In this document: piece by piece, positions 52,732-61,828 of the stretch
How the letters are laid out: every line of letters starts with the position of its first letter
Numbering within the stretch: the first letter of the stretch is position 1
Source of the DNA: an uncultured Chryseobacterium sp.
GTDB taxonomy: Bacteria; Bacteroidota; Bacteroidia; Flavobacteriales; Weeksellaceae
Assembly (NCBI GenBank): GCA_913776245.1
Contig: CAJYLO010000025.1
Coordinates: 1 to 64,000 of the forward strand
Reading direction: 5' to 3'
DNA: 64,000 bases
Translations under genes and position numbers: made by a program
Notes under the pieces: model-generated
Databases searched by the model: none
The model's input: the letters and a program-made list of their open reading frames with translations, nothing else
What the model was told of the DNA's origin: nothing

Positions 52732-55700
52732 TTATTTTATTAAATTTTTTATGATATTAAGTCCTGTTAAGATTTCTCTTTTTAAATCGTGGTTCATTGC
52801 ATCGAAATCCATATTTCCGTCGGCTTGCTTTTCCCACATCACCGTGAGTTCGGATAGTTTGAAAAGCCCGGCAATGCCCGCAGTACCTCTCAGTTTATGC
52901 AGAATTACTGCAACTTCTGCAGCATTCCTCACTTTAGTTGCATTATCAATATCTTGCTCTGCCTGGTTAAGTTGCTGGATTAAGAGATTCAAAAACATAG
53001 TCCTGAAATCTTCGTCTTCACCTGTTTGCTCATTCAGCACAGCCATATCAATATGATTGTCTAAAATCAGGTCTGAATTTTCAGCTTCACTATTATTAAG
53101 AAGATATTTTCTTAATATTTCCTCCAGCTGTGCTTGCCTAAGCGGTTTTGCAAGAAAGTCATCCATACCGCATTCAATACATTTTTCTTTTTCGCCCAGA
53201 ACATTTCCTGCAGTTACCCCGATAATTGGCACCTTAGCGTAATCCGGAAGCTTACGGATCTCCTTTGTGGCCTGAATCCCATCCATTACAGGCATCTGAA
53301 CGTCCATCATAATCATAGAAAATGATATTTTTTTGCAAGCTTCATAGGCTTCCAGTCCGTTAACAGCTTCAGTCATTCTCGCATTAGGCACCAATAGCTC
53401 CATCATCCTCTTATTAAGTACCATATTTACAGGATTGTCGTCCACCAATAAAACATCGATCTTATCCAAAATAAGCAATTCTTTTTCTGAGTCATTTTTA
53501 TGTTCAGAAAATTCTATGACATTATTTTTTTCAACGCGTCTTAATGTTTTGTAAAGTTCTTCCGACTTTATAGGTTTCATCAGGAAATAAGAATCCTTTT
53601 CCTTTCGGAAAGAATTGATAACATCGTGCTCTTCGGAAGATGTATGAAGTATCACTAATGGCGATATTTCCTTACGATGGCTAAAGAGTTCTCTTATTTT
53701 ATCGATGGTCTCCAGGCCGGAAATTATCGGCATATGGTAATCCATAAGAATAACATCAAAATGCTCGCCATTCAGCAGCATCTGCAGCGCTTCCATCCCG
53801 TTGGCAGCCAACACCGAATCCACGTTTTTGTATGCAAGCATATGCTGGAGAATAATCCTGTTTGCTTCATTGTCATCAACAATCAATACACGGCTGATGG
53901 ACAGCTCATCATCATCCTTGATCTCAGACATCTCGTAAGGAACTTCTATATCGAAGAAAAATACGGAACCCCTTTCCGGAGCACTATTAAGGGAAAGACG
54001 GCTTCCCATATATCCCAGGATATTATTTGATATGGTAAGTCCAAGCCCTGTACCGCCGTAGCGTTTGCTTATGGAACTGTTTTCCTGAGTAAATGCATCA
54101 AAAATATATTTCTGCTTATCCGAAGGAATACCAATTCCGGTATCTCTCACGGAAAACCGTAGTTTAATATTTTGTTGGTTTATATGGATCTTTTCAACCT
54201 TGAGCTCAATTTCTCCCTGCTCAGTAAATTTGACTGCATTACCCAGCAGATTAATAAGAACCTGCTTTAATCTGCCTCCGTCCAGCAATAGTGTTCTCGG
54301 CAGCCCCGGCTCAATGTTTAACAGCAATTCTATATTCTTCTTCTGCGACTGATAAAGAATTACATTAATAACCTGGCTGACTATATCATAAACATCATGA
54401 GATTCTATCAGTAATTCCATCTTACCGGATTCTATTTTTGAGAAATCAAGAATATCGTTGATGATATTCAATAAGTTCTCACCAGACTCATTGATATAAC
54501 TGAGATATTGTTTCTGAATTTCATTAAGAGGTGTCTTCAGCAGAAGATCGGAAAATCCTATCACACCATTGAGCGGTGTCCGGATCTCGTGGCTCATATT
54601 GGCAAGAAACTCTGACTTAGCCTTGCTTGCAGTATCTGCGATCTTTTTTGCTTCCTTCAGCTCTTCATTAATGAGGACTGCTTTTGTGATATTCCGAACC
54701 GAAACAATTACCCCACCGATATCATCATCTGAAACATACCAAGGTCCAACCTTGAGATTATAATGCTGAGTTTCTTCTTTATCTTCCAGTTCTAAAGTGA
54801 AGTCTTCATTTATATAGGTTTTTCCCTTCAATGCGGCCCGGTAGATTTCTTTTCTTTCTTCCGGCACATTAGGAGAAATCTTGAAGATATTCTGGCCGAT
54901 TAGGTTAAGGTAATTCATATTGAACTCATCTCTCCAGCTGCTGCTGACAGCAATATAGTTAAGCTCTTTGTCAAACATCGCTATTGCATCCGGAACATAT
55001 GTTGCAAAAGACTGCATCATGGCCTCTTTCTTAGTTACATCCAGCAACATTGTTTTGAAATCGTTAATATCCTGAATAATTCCAAATACCCTGATACACT
55101 CTCCATTCTCGAATTCAGGTATGGCTTTTACCCTTACCCAGATTGTAACACCATCGTTCCGGACGAGCTGAAATTCTTCATCATACGGTATCCCTTCAGT
55201 AACTGCCCTATTGAACAAAAATTTGACCCTATCCTGGTTGTCTTCTTTGTAGAATCCAATGGCATGTTCCAGATCCGGTTGATAATGTCTTCCTATCTTA
55301 TGAATTTCTTTTGTACTTTCTGACCAAAATATGGTGTTGGTTTTCAGATTTACTTCCCATCCGCCGACCTGGGCTACAGAACTGGTCTGCTCAAGCATTT
55401 TTTTAGTCCGAAGCAGGTCTTTTTCCAGGCTCATTCTCTCTGTTATATTAAGGGCGGTACTTACTACATAAGATCTGCCATCCTGATCTACCTCAACAAT
55501 ATTATGATATAACCAAATCAGCTCGACACCATCTTTGGTTCTCAATATCATATTTCCAAAATCCTCTTTATTTTCGTTGATACGCTGAAGATAATGTTCT
55601 AACGCCGTAAAATTCTTTTCCGGTACTAAATCTTTGAGATTAAGCCTGCTGACTTCATCAGCAGAATAATTAAGCGTTTCCCTTCCTTTTTCGTTAACTG

Positions 55701-56628
55701 CGATGATATTACCCTGCATATCGTGCATACTCATAAGACCAATAGCATTTTCAAAGAAACTTCTAAAGCGTCTTTCCGAGCTTTCCAACCGGCGTTTTTC
55801 TTCTGATTGCAAAGTGATGTTAATACCAAAGCAGAAAATTTCCGGATAATTCTCGTTCTTCTTGAATGACCATTGTACAATTATCGAGGTGTTATCCCGG
55901 CTTTTTGTCGATGTGACAAATGAAACTTCCTTTCCTTCAGCAAAATTTTCTATGGCTGATAAAAAATGATCATCCTGGCCTAGAACATCTGTGAAATAAT
56001 GACCAACGGCTTTATGACCTGCAATAGAAAAAGTCTTTTCAAATGCGGGATTGACTTCCTTAAATCGAAATTGATCGTCAAGCACACAGATTAAATTATT
56101 CGAAATACTGAAAGTCTGCTGAAAGTATTCTGCGTTAACGCTTTTTCTCTTAGATATCAAAATCTTTGCTATCACATCAGAAAGTTTTTTAAGCGTACTA
56201 ATCTGAACTTCAGAAAGTGTCCTGGGTACATAGTCAATAACGCAGATTGTACCTAAAGCAAAACCGGCATCGTCAATAATCGGAACGCCAGCATAAAATC
56301 TTATACCGCCTTCAAGGATGAGAGGATTTTCAGAAGACCGGTCATCCAATAGTGTGTCATTAATTACTATAACTTCTCCGGAAGCTATTGCATACTGACA
56401 AAGTGTATTTTTACGGTCTACAGTATCAATGGAAAGTCCAACGCAGCTTTGTATCATCTGCTCATCCTTGCGCATAATAGCAATTAGTGAGGAAGGACAG
56501 TTTGAAATCAGGCAGGCTGTCTCTACAAAAACGTCAAACTGCGAATCTTTGCCTAGATTCAACAAATCAAGAAAGTCTAATTTATCCAGTCTTCCCTGTT
56601 CGTTGGCTGGTATTGGATTTTTACTCAT
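52732..56628 (-). CDS. Giant soluble hybrid histidine kinase (GAF-PASn-HisKA-HATPase-REC-REC-HPt)
   Basis: A 1298-residue phosphorelay kinase without membrane segments. Order: GAF about 20-160 (SCVGLSIDTVDRKNTLCQYA); about four PAS domains between 166 and 650 (FSISNNLICVLDDQFRF, FENAIGLMSMHDMQG, AQVGGWEVNL, YVPDAIAMFDKEL); NMSHEIRTPLNGVIGFS with acceptor His near 680; ATPase about 785-905 (LINLLGNAVKFTEQG, VRDTGIGIP, YGGTGLGLTISNNIL); receiver 1 about 925-1040 (VILMDYHMPIISG); receiver 2 about 1065-1185 (MIMMDVQMPVMDG); HPt about 1205-1298 with His near 1241 (LHKLRGTAG). It heads the operon with the CheY-like, HEAT and GT2-fusion genes. Second large hybrid kinase of the window attached to a polysaccharide system. 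Confidence 0.92.
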   Translation of the reverse strand: MSKNPIPANEQGRLDKLDFLDLLNLGKDSQFDVFVETACLISNCPSSLIAIMRKDEQMIQSCVGLSIDTVDRKNTLCQYAIASGEVIVINDTLLDDRSSENPLILEGGIRFYAGVPIIDDAGFALGTICVIDYVPRTLSEVQISTLKKLSDVIAKILISKRKSVNAEYFQQTFSISNNLICVLDDQFRFKEVNPAFEKTFSIAGHKAVGHYFTDVLGQDDHFLSAIENFAEGKEVSFVTSTKSRDNTSIIVQWSFKKNENYPEIFCFGINITLQSEEKRRLESSERRFRSFFENAIGLMSMHDMQGNIIAVNEKGRETLNYSADEVSRLNLKDLVPEKNFTALEHYLQRINENKEDFGNMILRTKDGVELIWLYHNIVEVDQDGRSYVVSTALNITERMSLEKDLLRTKKMLEQTSSVAQVGGWEVNLKTNTIFWSESTKEIHKIGRHYQPDLEHAIGFYKEDNQDRVKFLFNRAVTEGIPYDEEFQLVRNDGVTIWVRVKAIPEFENGECIRVFGIIQDINDFKTMLLDVTKKEAMMQSFATYVPDAIAMFDKELNYIAVSSSWRDEFNMNYLNLIGQNIFKISPNVPEERKEIYRAALKGKTYINEDFTLELEDKEETQHYNLKVGPWYVSDDDIGGVIVSVRNITKAVLINEELKEAKKIADTASKAKSEFLANMSHEIRTPLNGVIGFSDLLLKTPLNEIQKQYLSYINESGENLLNIINDILDFSKIESGKMELLIESHDVYDIVSQVINVILYQSQKKNIELLLNIEPGLPRTLLLDGGRLKQVLINLLGNAVKFTEQGEIELKVEKIHINQQNIKLRFSVRDTGIGIPSDKQKYIFDAFTQENSSISKRYGGTGLGLTISNNILGYMGSRLSLNSAPERGSVFFFDIEVPYEMSEIKDDDELSISRVLIVDDNEANRIILQHMLAYKNVDSVLAANGMEALQMLLNGEHFDVILMDYHMPIISGLETIDKIRELFSHRKEISPLVILHTSSEEHDVINSFRKEKDSYFLMKPIKSEELYKTLRRVEKNNVIEFSEHKNDSEKELLILDKIDVLLVDDNPVNMVLNKRMMELLVPNARMTEAVNGLEAYEACKKISFSMIMMDVQMPVMDGIQATKEIRKLPDYAKVPIIGVTAGNVLGEKEKCIECGMDDFLAKPLRQAQLEEILRKYLLNNSEAENSDLILDNHIDMAVLNEQTGEDEDFRTMFLNLLIQQLNQAEQDIDNATKVRNAAEVAVILHKLRGTAGIAGLFKLSELTVMWEKQADGNMDFDAMNHDLKREILTGLNIIKNLIK

Positions 56629-56740
56629 ATCTAAGACTAAATTATCTAAAATATTTAAATATACTTATATATCTGACAAAAATAAATATTTAAGTTTTAT
56701 ATTATCTTAATTAATAAGAGTTTATAGCAATAGATTTTAA

Positions 56741-56767
56741 ATTCATTAATACAGTCAGTTAATGAAT
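56741..56767. promoter_or_regulatory. ATTCATTAA/TTAATGAAT dyad upstream of the second hybrid kinase operon
   Basis: Perfect 9-bp arms with a 9-bp spacer, about 110 bp upstream of the kinase start at 56628. On the minus strand, TATTTTTG at 56677-56684 matches the -7 consensus and would lie between the dyad and the gene; no clear -33 element. The 279-bp gap holds nothing else. Confidence 0.35.
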
Positions 56768-56907
56768 TAATGCTCAAATAATACTCGTGTATGTTTTGAC
56801 GACTCTAAAAAAATACAGATTATAAGGTAAGGATGATAAACTGTAAATATTTTCAGAAAGGAATAGACCTTCATTATCTAAAGGAAAACGCGATAAGCTA
56901 TTAGATT

Positions 56908-59259
56908 TTACAGTCTGTTTTGCTCATCCGTTTTGCGACCGGATTTCGCATCTTTCACTTTCTGATTTCCGAAGTTATATTTCAGATTGATCATAAAATA
57001 TTGTGTGTCACGATAATCTTTGAAATATTGATTCTGGTCTGCATATCTCGTCGAGATTGTATTTTTATTCGTTCGGAAAATATCATTGAAAACCAAACCG
57101 GCTTCCAGTTTTTTATCAAACATTTTTTTATTGATGATGATATTCGTGTTTTGAGAAGAACTGATGTCAAATGAACCCTGGATCGTTTTGGAATTATAAA
57201 CATAAGACACATTCAAATCCCAGGTTTTCGCTTTGTCCAAGGTTATTTGTGTGGAAACATTTGCATTGTAAAAGAACACATCATTTTTATACAAAATCTT
57301 ATCCGTTCCCATAAAATAATTCTCCTGGTATTCTCCCATTGCAAAAAGATTTATTTTCCAGTAAGGTTTTACAGAAAAGCTTTTGGAGAAATTCGCTCCC
57401 AGATTTTGGCCGTGGTCGATATTCGTATAATTGTAAACTGTTTCAAAAGTCTGCGGATTCTGAATTGATATTTCCATCGATGGATCTTTGATATAGCTGT
57501 AATAAGCCTCGAAATTCCAGTCTTTTAAGGTGTAAGTCAAGCTCAGGTTATGAATAATGGTTGATTTCAGATCCGCATCACCCTGGAAATAAGAATACAA
57601 ATTATAATAAGATTTCGAAGGATTCAGGAAATCGTAGTTTGGTCTGTCGATTCTTTTTCCGTACGAGAATCCTAATTGCTGGTCTTCCTTCAGGTTATAC
57701 ATCAAATAAAAAGTAGGAAAAAGTCCTGTTCTTGTTGTCTTGTTTTCTACGATTGGATTATCAGAATTGGTCTTGATAAGTGTCGTTTCCGAGCGCAAAC
57801 CGGCTTTCATTTCCCATTTTTTCCATTTGTATTCCGCTGAAATATAACCAGCAAAAATATTCTCTTTATAATTAAATAGGTTGCTTTTCGCTAAATCCTG
57901 AATCAAAATTCCGCTGGTTCCGTAGAAGAAATCGAGGTCATTTTTGTTGTTAACGAAGCTGTATTTCAATCCGCTTTCCAAAGTGAAATTATCATTAGAA
58001 AACCGGTAATCCAATTGCGTCGCATAAAGCGAGATATCCTGAACACTATTATTTGCAAATCTGTTATTGCTTGCAGGTTGCCCCTCAAAATTTAATAACG
58101 TTTCTACATCCTGATTTTCCCTGAACCGTTTTATGCTGGAGTTATTCGTCCAGGTCAGGTTGTTGTTCCCGAACTTTTTGTCATAAACCAGATAAGAATT
58201 AAAACTGTTATCAAATTGCTTTTTCTTGTTGGATGTCAAATAATAAGATTGCAGCTGATTATTTTCCGTGTTGTAAATATTGGTTGGAACATTATAATGT
58301 CCGTTATTATTGGGCGCATTATAGCCGTCAAAACCAAACTGGATGGTTGATAAACTATCTACCGCATATTGCCCGGAAAAGTTGTAAACGTGCTGTTCGT
58401 GGGCGTGTGTCTTCCTCACCATATCACTTTCCCACCGGGTTTTATCTTTGTCAAAGATCACCACATCAAAATTATTTCTGACATAATCACCGGTTACAAA
58501 ATTGTAATTCCCGGTCAGTTGCCATTTATCAGTATTATAAGATTGCGAGGTTCCGATCAGGCCTTTGGCATAAGTGGCCTGCGTGTATCGTGTCGAGATT
58601 CTTCCTTTATAGCCGGACAATACATTTTGCTTCATTTTGATATTGATAATGGCGCTTCCTTGCGCTTCGTATTTCGCCGGCGGATTGGTGATGACTTCTA
58701 CAGACGAAACATTATTTCCATCGGTGTTTTCAAGAAGCTGTTTCAGCTGTTCCTGTGTCATCAGTGTTTTTTTATCATTGATGGTGACAATAATTTGAGA
58801 ATTTCCTCGGACACTTAATTCCTCATTTTTAACCAAAATATTGGGTGTACTTTTCAGGATATCCCAGGCGTTCAGATTCTGAAGCGGTGTTTTATCGATA
58901 TTGAATTCCAATCGGTCGACTTTCCTTTTAAGTAATGGTTTATTGGCTTTGACAGTGACTCCGGCAATAGATTTTACAGTGTCATTTTTGAGAACAATCA
59001 TCAGAAAATCATTATTTTCCAAAATGATTTCGTAATCCTGATAATCCTGCTTTTTGATAACAATGGAAACAGGAAATTTTGAAATCCCTTCAAGAATAAA
59101 ATTCCCTTCTTTATCCGAATAGAATATCGATTGATTATCATTAATTTCAATGCTGGATCCAGAAAGAGGTTCCTGATTTTCATTCTCAATGTGACCTTTG
59201 ATAGTCTGACACCACATCGCAGCCGGTATCAACAACATCATTACTAAATAAGTTTTCAT
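56908..59259 (-). CDS. Outer-membrane beta-barrel protein, TonB-dependent-receptor-like (OMP_b-brl_3), second copy
   Basis: A 783-residue outer-membrane protein related to the one at 15097-17439. Signal peptide MKTYLVMMLLIPAAMWCQ; carboxypeptidase-regulatory-like domain to about residue 100 (TIKGHIENENQEPLSGSSIEI); plug-like domain with VTVKANKPLLKRKVDRLEF, LKSTPNILVKNEEL and VEVITNPPAKYEAQGSAIINI; then a barrel with LGFSYGKRIDRPNYDFLNPS. The start is placed at the Met at 59259, where the signal peptide begins; a Met five codons up is also possible. Divergent from an OmpR-type kinase/regulator pair, with three 11-bp-spaced repeats between them that suggest control by that pair. Substrate unknown. 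Confidence 0.9.
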   Translation of the reverse strand: MKTYLVMMLLIPAAMWCQTIKGHIENENQEPLSGSSIEINDNQSIFYSDKEGNFILEGISKFPVSIVIKKQDYQDYEIILENNDFLMIVLKNDTVKSIAGVTVKANKPLLKRKVDRLEFNIDKTPLQNLNAWDILKSTPNILVKNEELSVRGNSQIIVTINDKKTLMTQEQLKQLLENTDGNNVSSVEVITNPPAKYEAQGSAIINIKMKQNVLSGYKGRISTRYTQATYAKGLIGTSQSYNTDKWQLTGNYNFVTGDYVRNNFDVVIFDKDKTRWESDMVRKTHAHEQHVYNFSGQYAVDSLSTIQFGFDGYNAPNNNGHYNVPTNIYNTENNQLQSYYLTSNKKKQFDNSFNSYLVYDKKFGNNNLTWTNNSSIKRFRENQDVETLLNFEGQPASNNRFANNSVQDISLYATQLDYRFSNDNFTLESGLKYSFVNNKNDLDFFYGTSGILIQDLAKSNLFNYKENIFAGYISAEYKWKKWEMKAGLRSETTLIKTNSDNPIVENKTTRTGLFPTFYLMYNLKEDQQLGFSYGKRIDRPNYDFLNPSKSYYNLYSYFQGDADLKSTIIHNLSLTYTLKDWNFEAYYSYIKDPSMEISIQNPQTFETVYNYTNIDHGQNLGANFSKSFSVKPYWKINLFAMGEYQENYFMGTDKILYKNDVFFYNANVSTQITLDKAKTWDLNVSYVYNSKTIQGSFDISSSQNTNIIINKKMFDKKLEAGLVFNDIFRTNKNTISTRYADQNQYFKDYRDTQYFMINLKYNFGNQKVKDAKSGRKTDEQNRL

Positions 59260-59318
59260 GATTAACAATTTCATTTTAATAATTTTGACAAAATTGAAAC
59301 GAAACGCAGGAAAGTTTT

Positions 59319-59347
59319 GTTAATGAACGGTTAATGGAAGGTTAATG
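59319..59347 (-). promoter_or_regulatory. Three GTTAATG direct repeats at 11-bp spacing (OmpR/PhoB-type box)
   Basis: GTTAATG at 59319-59325, 59330-59336 and 59341-59347, each exactly one 11-bp step apart, as in PhoB/OmpR-family binding sites. On the minus strand, CAATTTTG at 59289-59296, one base off the -7 consensus, follows 23 bp downstream, so the site is placed to activate the barrel gene. The regulator is probably the OmpR-type protein at 60801-61478. Confidence 0.55.
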
Positions 59348-59395
59348 CCTATTTTGAAAGAAAATTGATTGTATTTTTGAAACAATTAATAAAGG

Positions 59396-59465
59396 CTTCG
59401 ACTCCGCTCAGCCTGACAATGATTAGCAATTAGTATTAGAAATGTCATCCTGAGCGGAGTCGAAG
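59396..59465. repeat. Palindromic intergenic repeat (CTTCGACTCCGCTCAG type)
   Basis: Left arm 59396-59418 begins CTTCGACTCCGCTCAG; right arm 59443-59465 is its reverse complement with two mismatches in 23 bp; loop 24 bp. This arm sequence is one I recall as a common intergenic repeat in flavobacterial genomes. GC-rich compared with its surroundings. It lies between the divergent barrel and kinase genes, about 40 bp before the kinase start. Confidence 0.8.
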
Positions 59466-59506
59466 GATTTATAAGTTATTTCTTTTATAGTTTTAGAAAA
59501 ATCAAT

Positions 59507-60811
59507 ATGAATCGGAAGAAACACATCACGATTATTTTGTTCACATTCAGCCTGGTTATTTTGGTTGTGCTGCAGGGTTATTATCTATACAACTCCTACC
59601 GTCTGGAGGAAAAAGAACTCAACAGACAGGCAAGAGGTATTGCGGACAAAACGCTGGAGACGATGGAAAAATACGAGACAGAAACCAATGAAGAAAAACT
59701 CGTTGGCGATTTTGACAGATTAAAGCAAGGAATAACAATACAGAAAGAAAAGATTACAAATCCGGAAAGAATTTACAGTTCGGAGAAACTGTATAATCAA
59801 AAACTGGAGAAGACGCTTAAAGACCATATAGGAGATTCCGGTTTTGAGATCGCCATGAAAAGCGAGATCTATTCGATTTTGGATGAAGTCCAAAAAAAGG
59901 AACTGTTGCCAACTAACCGTTCTCTCGTTTTGTACCAAACCGTCAGAAAGATGACGAAGCCTCTGACAATCAACGAAGGCAAATGGTCCAGCAGGCAAAC
60001 TAAAGAAAATACAGATCTGAAGCTGGATGAGAAGAACTATTATCTCGTAAAATCAAAATCGTCTTTTCAGCTTTTAAATGTCAAATTTTTAGTTTTTAAA
60101 AAAATCATTCCTTTGATTATCATCAGTTTACTGATTATAATTCTGATTGTCATCTTATTCCGGAACAGCATCAAAAACCTGAATCGCCAGGAAAAGAAGA
60201 TTTCACAGCTCCACACAACCATAGATTCTATTGCTCACGAGCTGAATACGCCGATTACAACCTTGAAATTCTCAGTTGCTCAATCTTCCGATTCTGAAAC
60301 CAAAGCTTTGCTGGAACGCCAGATCAAACGTCTTGAAAATATCGTTGCGTCCGTCCATAACAATGATTCTGATGATGTTCTAATGAAGAAAAACGAGATA
60401 GAGCATTATTTTTCGGAAATACAGAAGTCTTTTCATAATATCGATTTTAATATTAAACTGAATTTTATCGAGAATAAAGTGCTTTATAAAAATGATTTCA
60501 GACAGATTATGGATAATCTCATCGATAATTCATCAAAATATGGCGCAAAGGAAATAGATATTTTCATTAAAATTAATCAATTGATTGAAATGGAAGTTTC
60601 AGATGATGGCATCGGCATTCCGAAAGAAGAGAAGCAAAACATTTTTGATAAATATTATCGCATTACGAGAAACGAAAATCTTCACGTTAATGGTCTTGGA
60701 GTCGGACTTTTTCTGGTTAAGACAATCGTTAATAAATACAAAGGTTCTGTAGAAGTTCAACCAAAAAAAAGAGGTGTTTCATTTAAAATAACAATTCCGA
60801 ATGAAGCCTAA
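59507..60811 (+). CDS. Sensor histidine kinase, OmpR-partner type
   Basis: A 434-residue membrane kinase. Membrane segment 1 about 9-29, periplasmic part about 30-188 (mostly helical and charged), membrane segment 2 about 190-214 (IIPLIIISLLIIILIVILF), then HisKA with SIAHELNTPITTLKFSVAQ, acceptor His near 244, and an ATPase with MDNLIDNSSKYGAKE (N box), VSDDGIGIP and VNGLGVGLFLVKTIV. The layout resembles the RprX kinase of Bacteroides. It overlaps the regulator gene by 11 bp and is therefore coupled with it. The signal is unknown; divergent orientation to the barrel gene suggests control of that protein. Confidence 0.9.
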   Translation: MNRKKHITIILFTFSLVILVVLQGYYLYNSYRLEEKELNRQARGIADKTLETMEKYETETNEEKLVGDFDRLKQGITIQKEKITNPERIYSSEKLYNQKLEKTLKDHIGDSGFEIAMKSEIYSILDEVQKKELLPTNRSLVLYQTVRKMTKPLTINEGKWSSRQTKENTDLKLDEKNYYLVKSKSSFQLLNVKFLVFKKIIPLIIISLLIIILIVILFRNSIKNLNRQEKKISQLHTTIDSIAHELNTPITTLKFSVAQSSDSETKALLERQIKRLENIVASVHNNDSDDVLMKKNEIEHYFSEIQKSFHNIDFNIKLNFIENKVLYKNDFRQIMDNLIDNSSKYGAKEIDIFIKINQLIEMEVSDDGIGIPKEEKQNIFDKYYRITRNENLHVNGLGVGLFLVKTIVNKYKGSVEVQPKKRGVSFKITIPNEA

Positions 60812-61478
60812 AATTTTATTAGTGGAGGATGATCAGGATTTGGGAATGGTTCTGAAACAGTATCTGGAATTTTCTGAGTTTGAAGTCGATTGGATTCCGA
60901 ATCCCGAGATAATCCTGAAAAATAAAAAACAGATTGAGCAATATCAACTGGCAATTCTGGATGTGATGTTGCCAGTCATCGATGGCTTCGAATTGTCTAA
61001 AGAAATCCGAAAATTGTCTGAGATTCCGTTTCTTTTCCTCACTGCAAAAGGACAAAGCATTGACCGGATTTTAGGTTTAAAATTGGGCGCTGATGATTAC
61101 ATCACAAAACCATGCGAGCCGGAAGAACTGATTTTACGAATCAAAAACATTCTCAAAAGACAACAGAGTTCGACCAACTCAATCATTAAAATCGGTAATT
61201 ATTCATTTATTCCGTCGCAGTTTCAGTTGCTTTTTAAGGATGAAACGATCCAGTTAACCGGGAAGGAATCTGAGTTGCTGCTTTTACTTAGCAAAAACAA
61301 TCATAAGATTATCAACAGAAAGGAGATTCTTGAAACGCTGTGGGGCGAAAACGATTATTTTTTAGGACGAAGTCTGGACGTTTTTATGACCAGACTGCGC
61401 AAATATTTCCAGAAAGATGAGAGAATCAAATTCGATTCCGTTCGCGGAATTGGTTTCAAAATCGAATTTCCGGAATAA
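60801..61478 (+). CDS. Response regulator, OmpR/PhoB family (RprY-like)
   Basis: A 225-residue regulator: receiver 1-120 with LVEDDQDLGMVLKQYL, acceptor Asp in LAILDVMLPVIDGF, LFLTAKGQ and LGADDYITKPCEP; then a winged helix about 130-225 with LTGKESELLLLLSKN, RKEILETLWGE, SLDVFMTRLRKYF and the C-terminal hairpin FDSVRGIGFKIEF. OmpR-type proteins bind direct repeats spaced 10-11 bp, as found at 59319-59347. Overlaps the kinase gene by 11 bp. The order of kinase first and regulator second is the one common in Bacteroidota. Confidence 0.93.
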   Translation: MKPKILLVEDDQDLGMVLKQYLEFSEFEVDWIPNPEIILKNKKQIEQYQLAILDVMLPVIDGFELSKEIRKLSEIPFLFLTAKGQSIDRILGLKLGADDYITKPCEPEELILRIKNILKRQQSSTNSIIKIGNYSFIPSQFQLLFKDETIQLTGKESELLLLLSKNNHKIINRKEILETLWGENDYFLGRSLDVFMTRLRKYFQKDERIKFDSVRGIGFKIEFPE

Positions 61479-61828
61479 AAAGTTGAAAATTCAATTTTGA
61501 TGTAGGAAGTATTATGTTGTTGGCAGATTAAAATTACCTGTAGTCGATTCTTATTTACACCTAAATTTTATTTGGTAAAATATACTTCAAAATAATAATT
61601 CTGATAACATCTATGAGAACTCAAATTTTACTTTTAATAGTTTTATCTTTTCAACAGTTATTGATCCTACTTATTTTGGAGTTAAAGTCAATGATCCTTA
61701 CGTTGGCTGCAAAACATCAAAATATTAATTCGAAAAATACTACCAGCTGGTAAAAAATCAATGGCGCCAACTCCAATAGTCAGCGCCATTTCACTTTTTT
61801 TATTCAAAGAGCAAATATTAAAAAAAAT
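61479..61828. other. Intergenic region between the OmpR-type regulator and the peptidase gene
   Basis: Holds the terminator at 61760-61790. A 46-codon plus-strand frame at 61613-61753 has a hydrophobic beginning (MRTQILLLIVLSF) but no family resemblance, and its stop runs into the terminator; I do not count it as a gene. Nothing else was recognised. Confidence 0.45.
61760..61790. terminator. Bidirectional terminator
   Basis: Stem AATGGCGC / GCGCCATT with a 15-nt loop; T-run on the right for plus-strand transcripts and A-run on the left, so it also ends the minus-strand peptidase gene. Confidence 0.75.

Noticed and set aside
61613-61753. A 46-codon frame with a hydrophobic N-terminus after the OmpR-type regulator
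   Set aside because: No family resemblance and strongly AT-driven composition; described only as part of the intergenic region.
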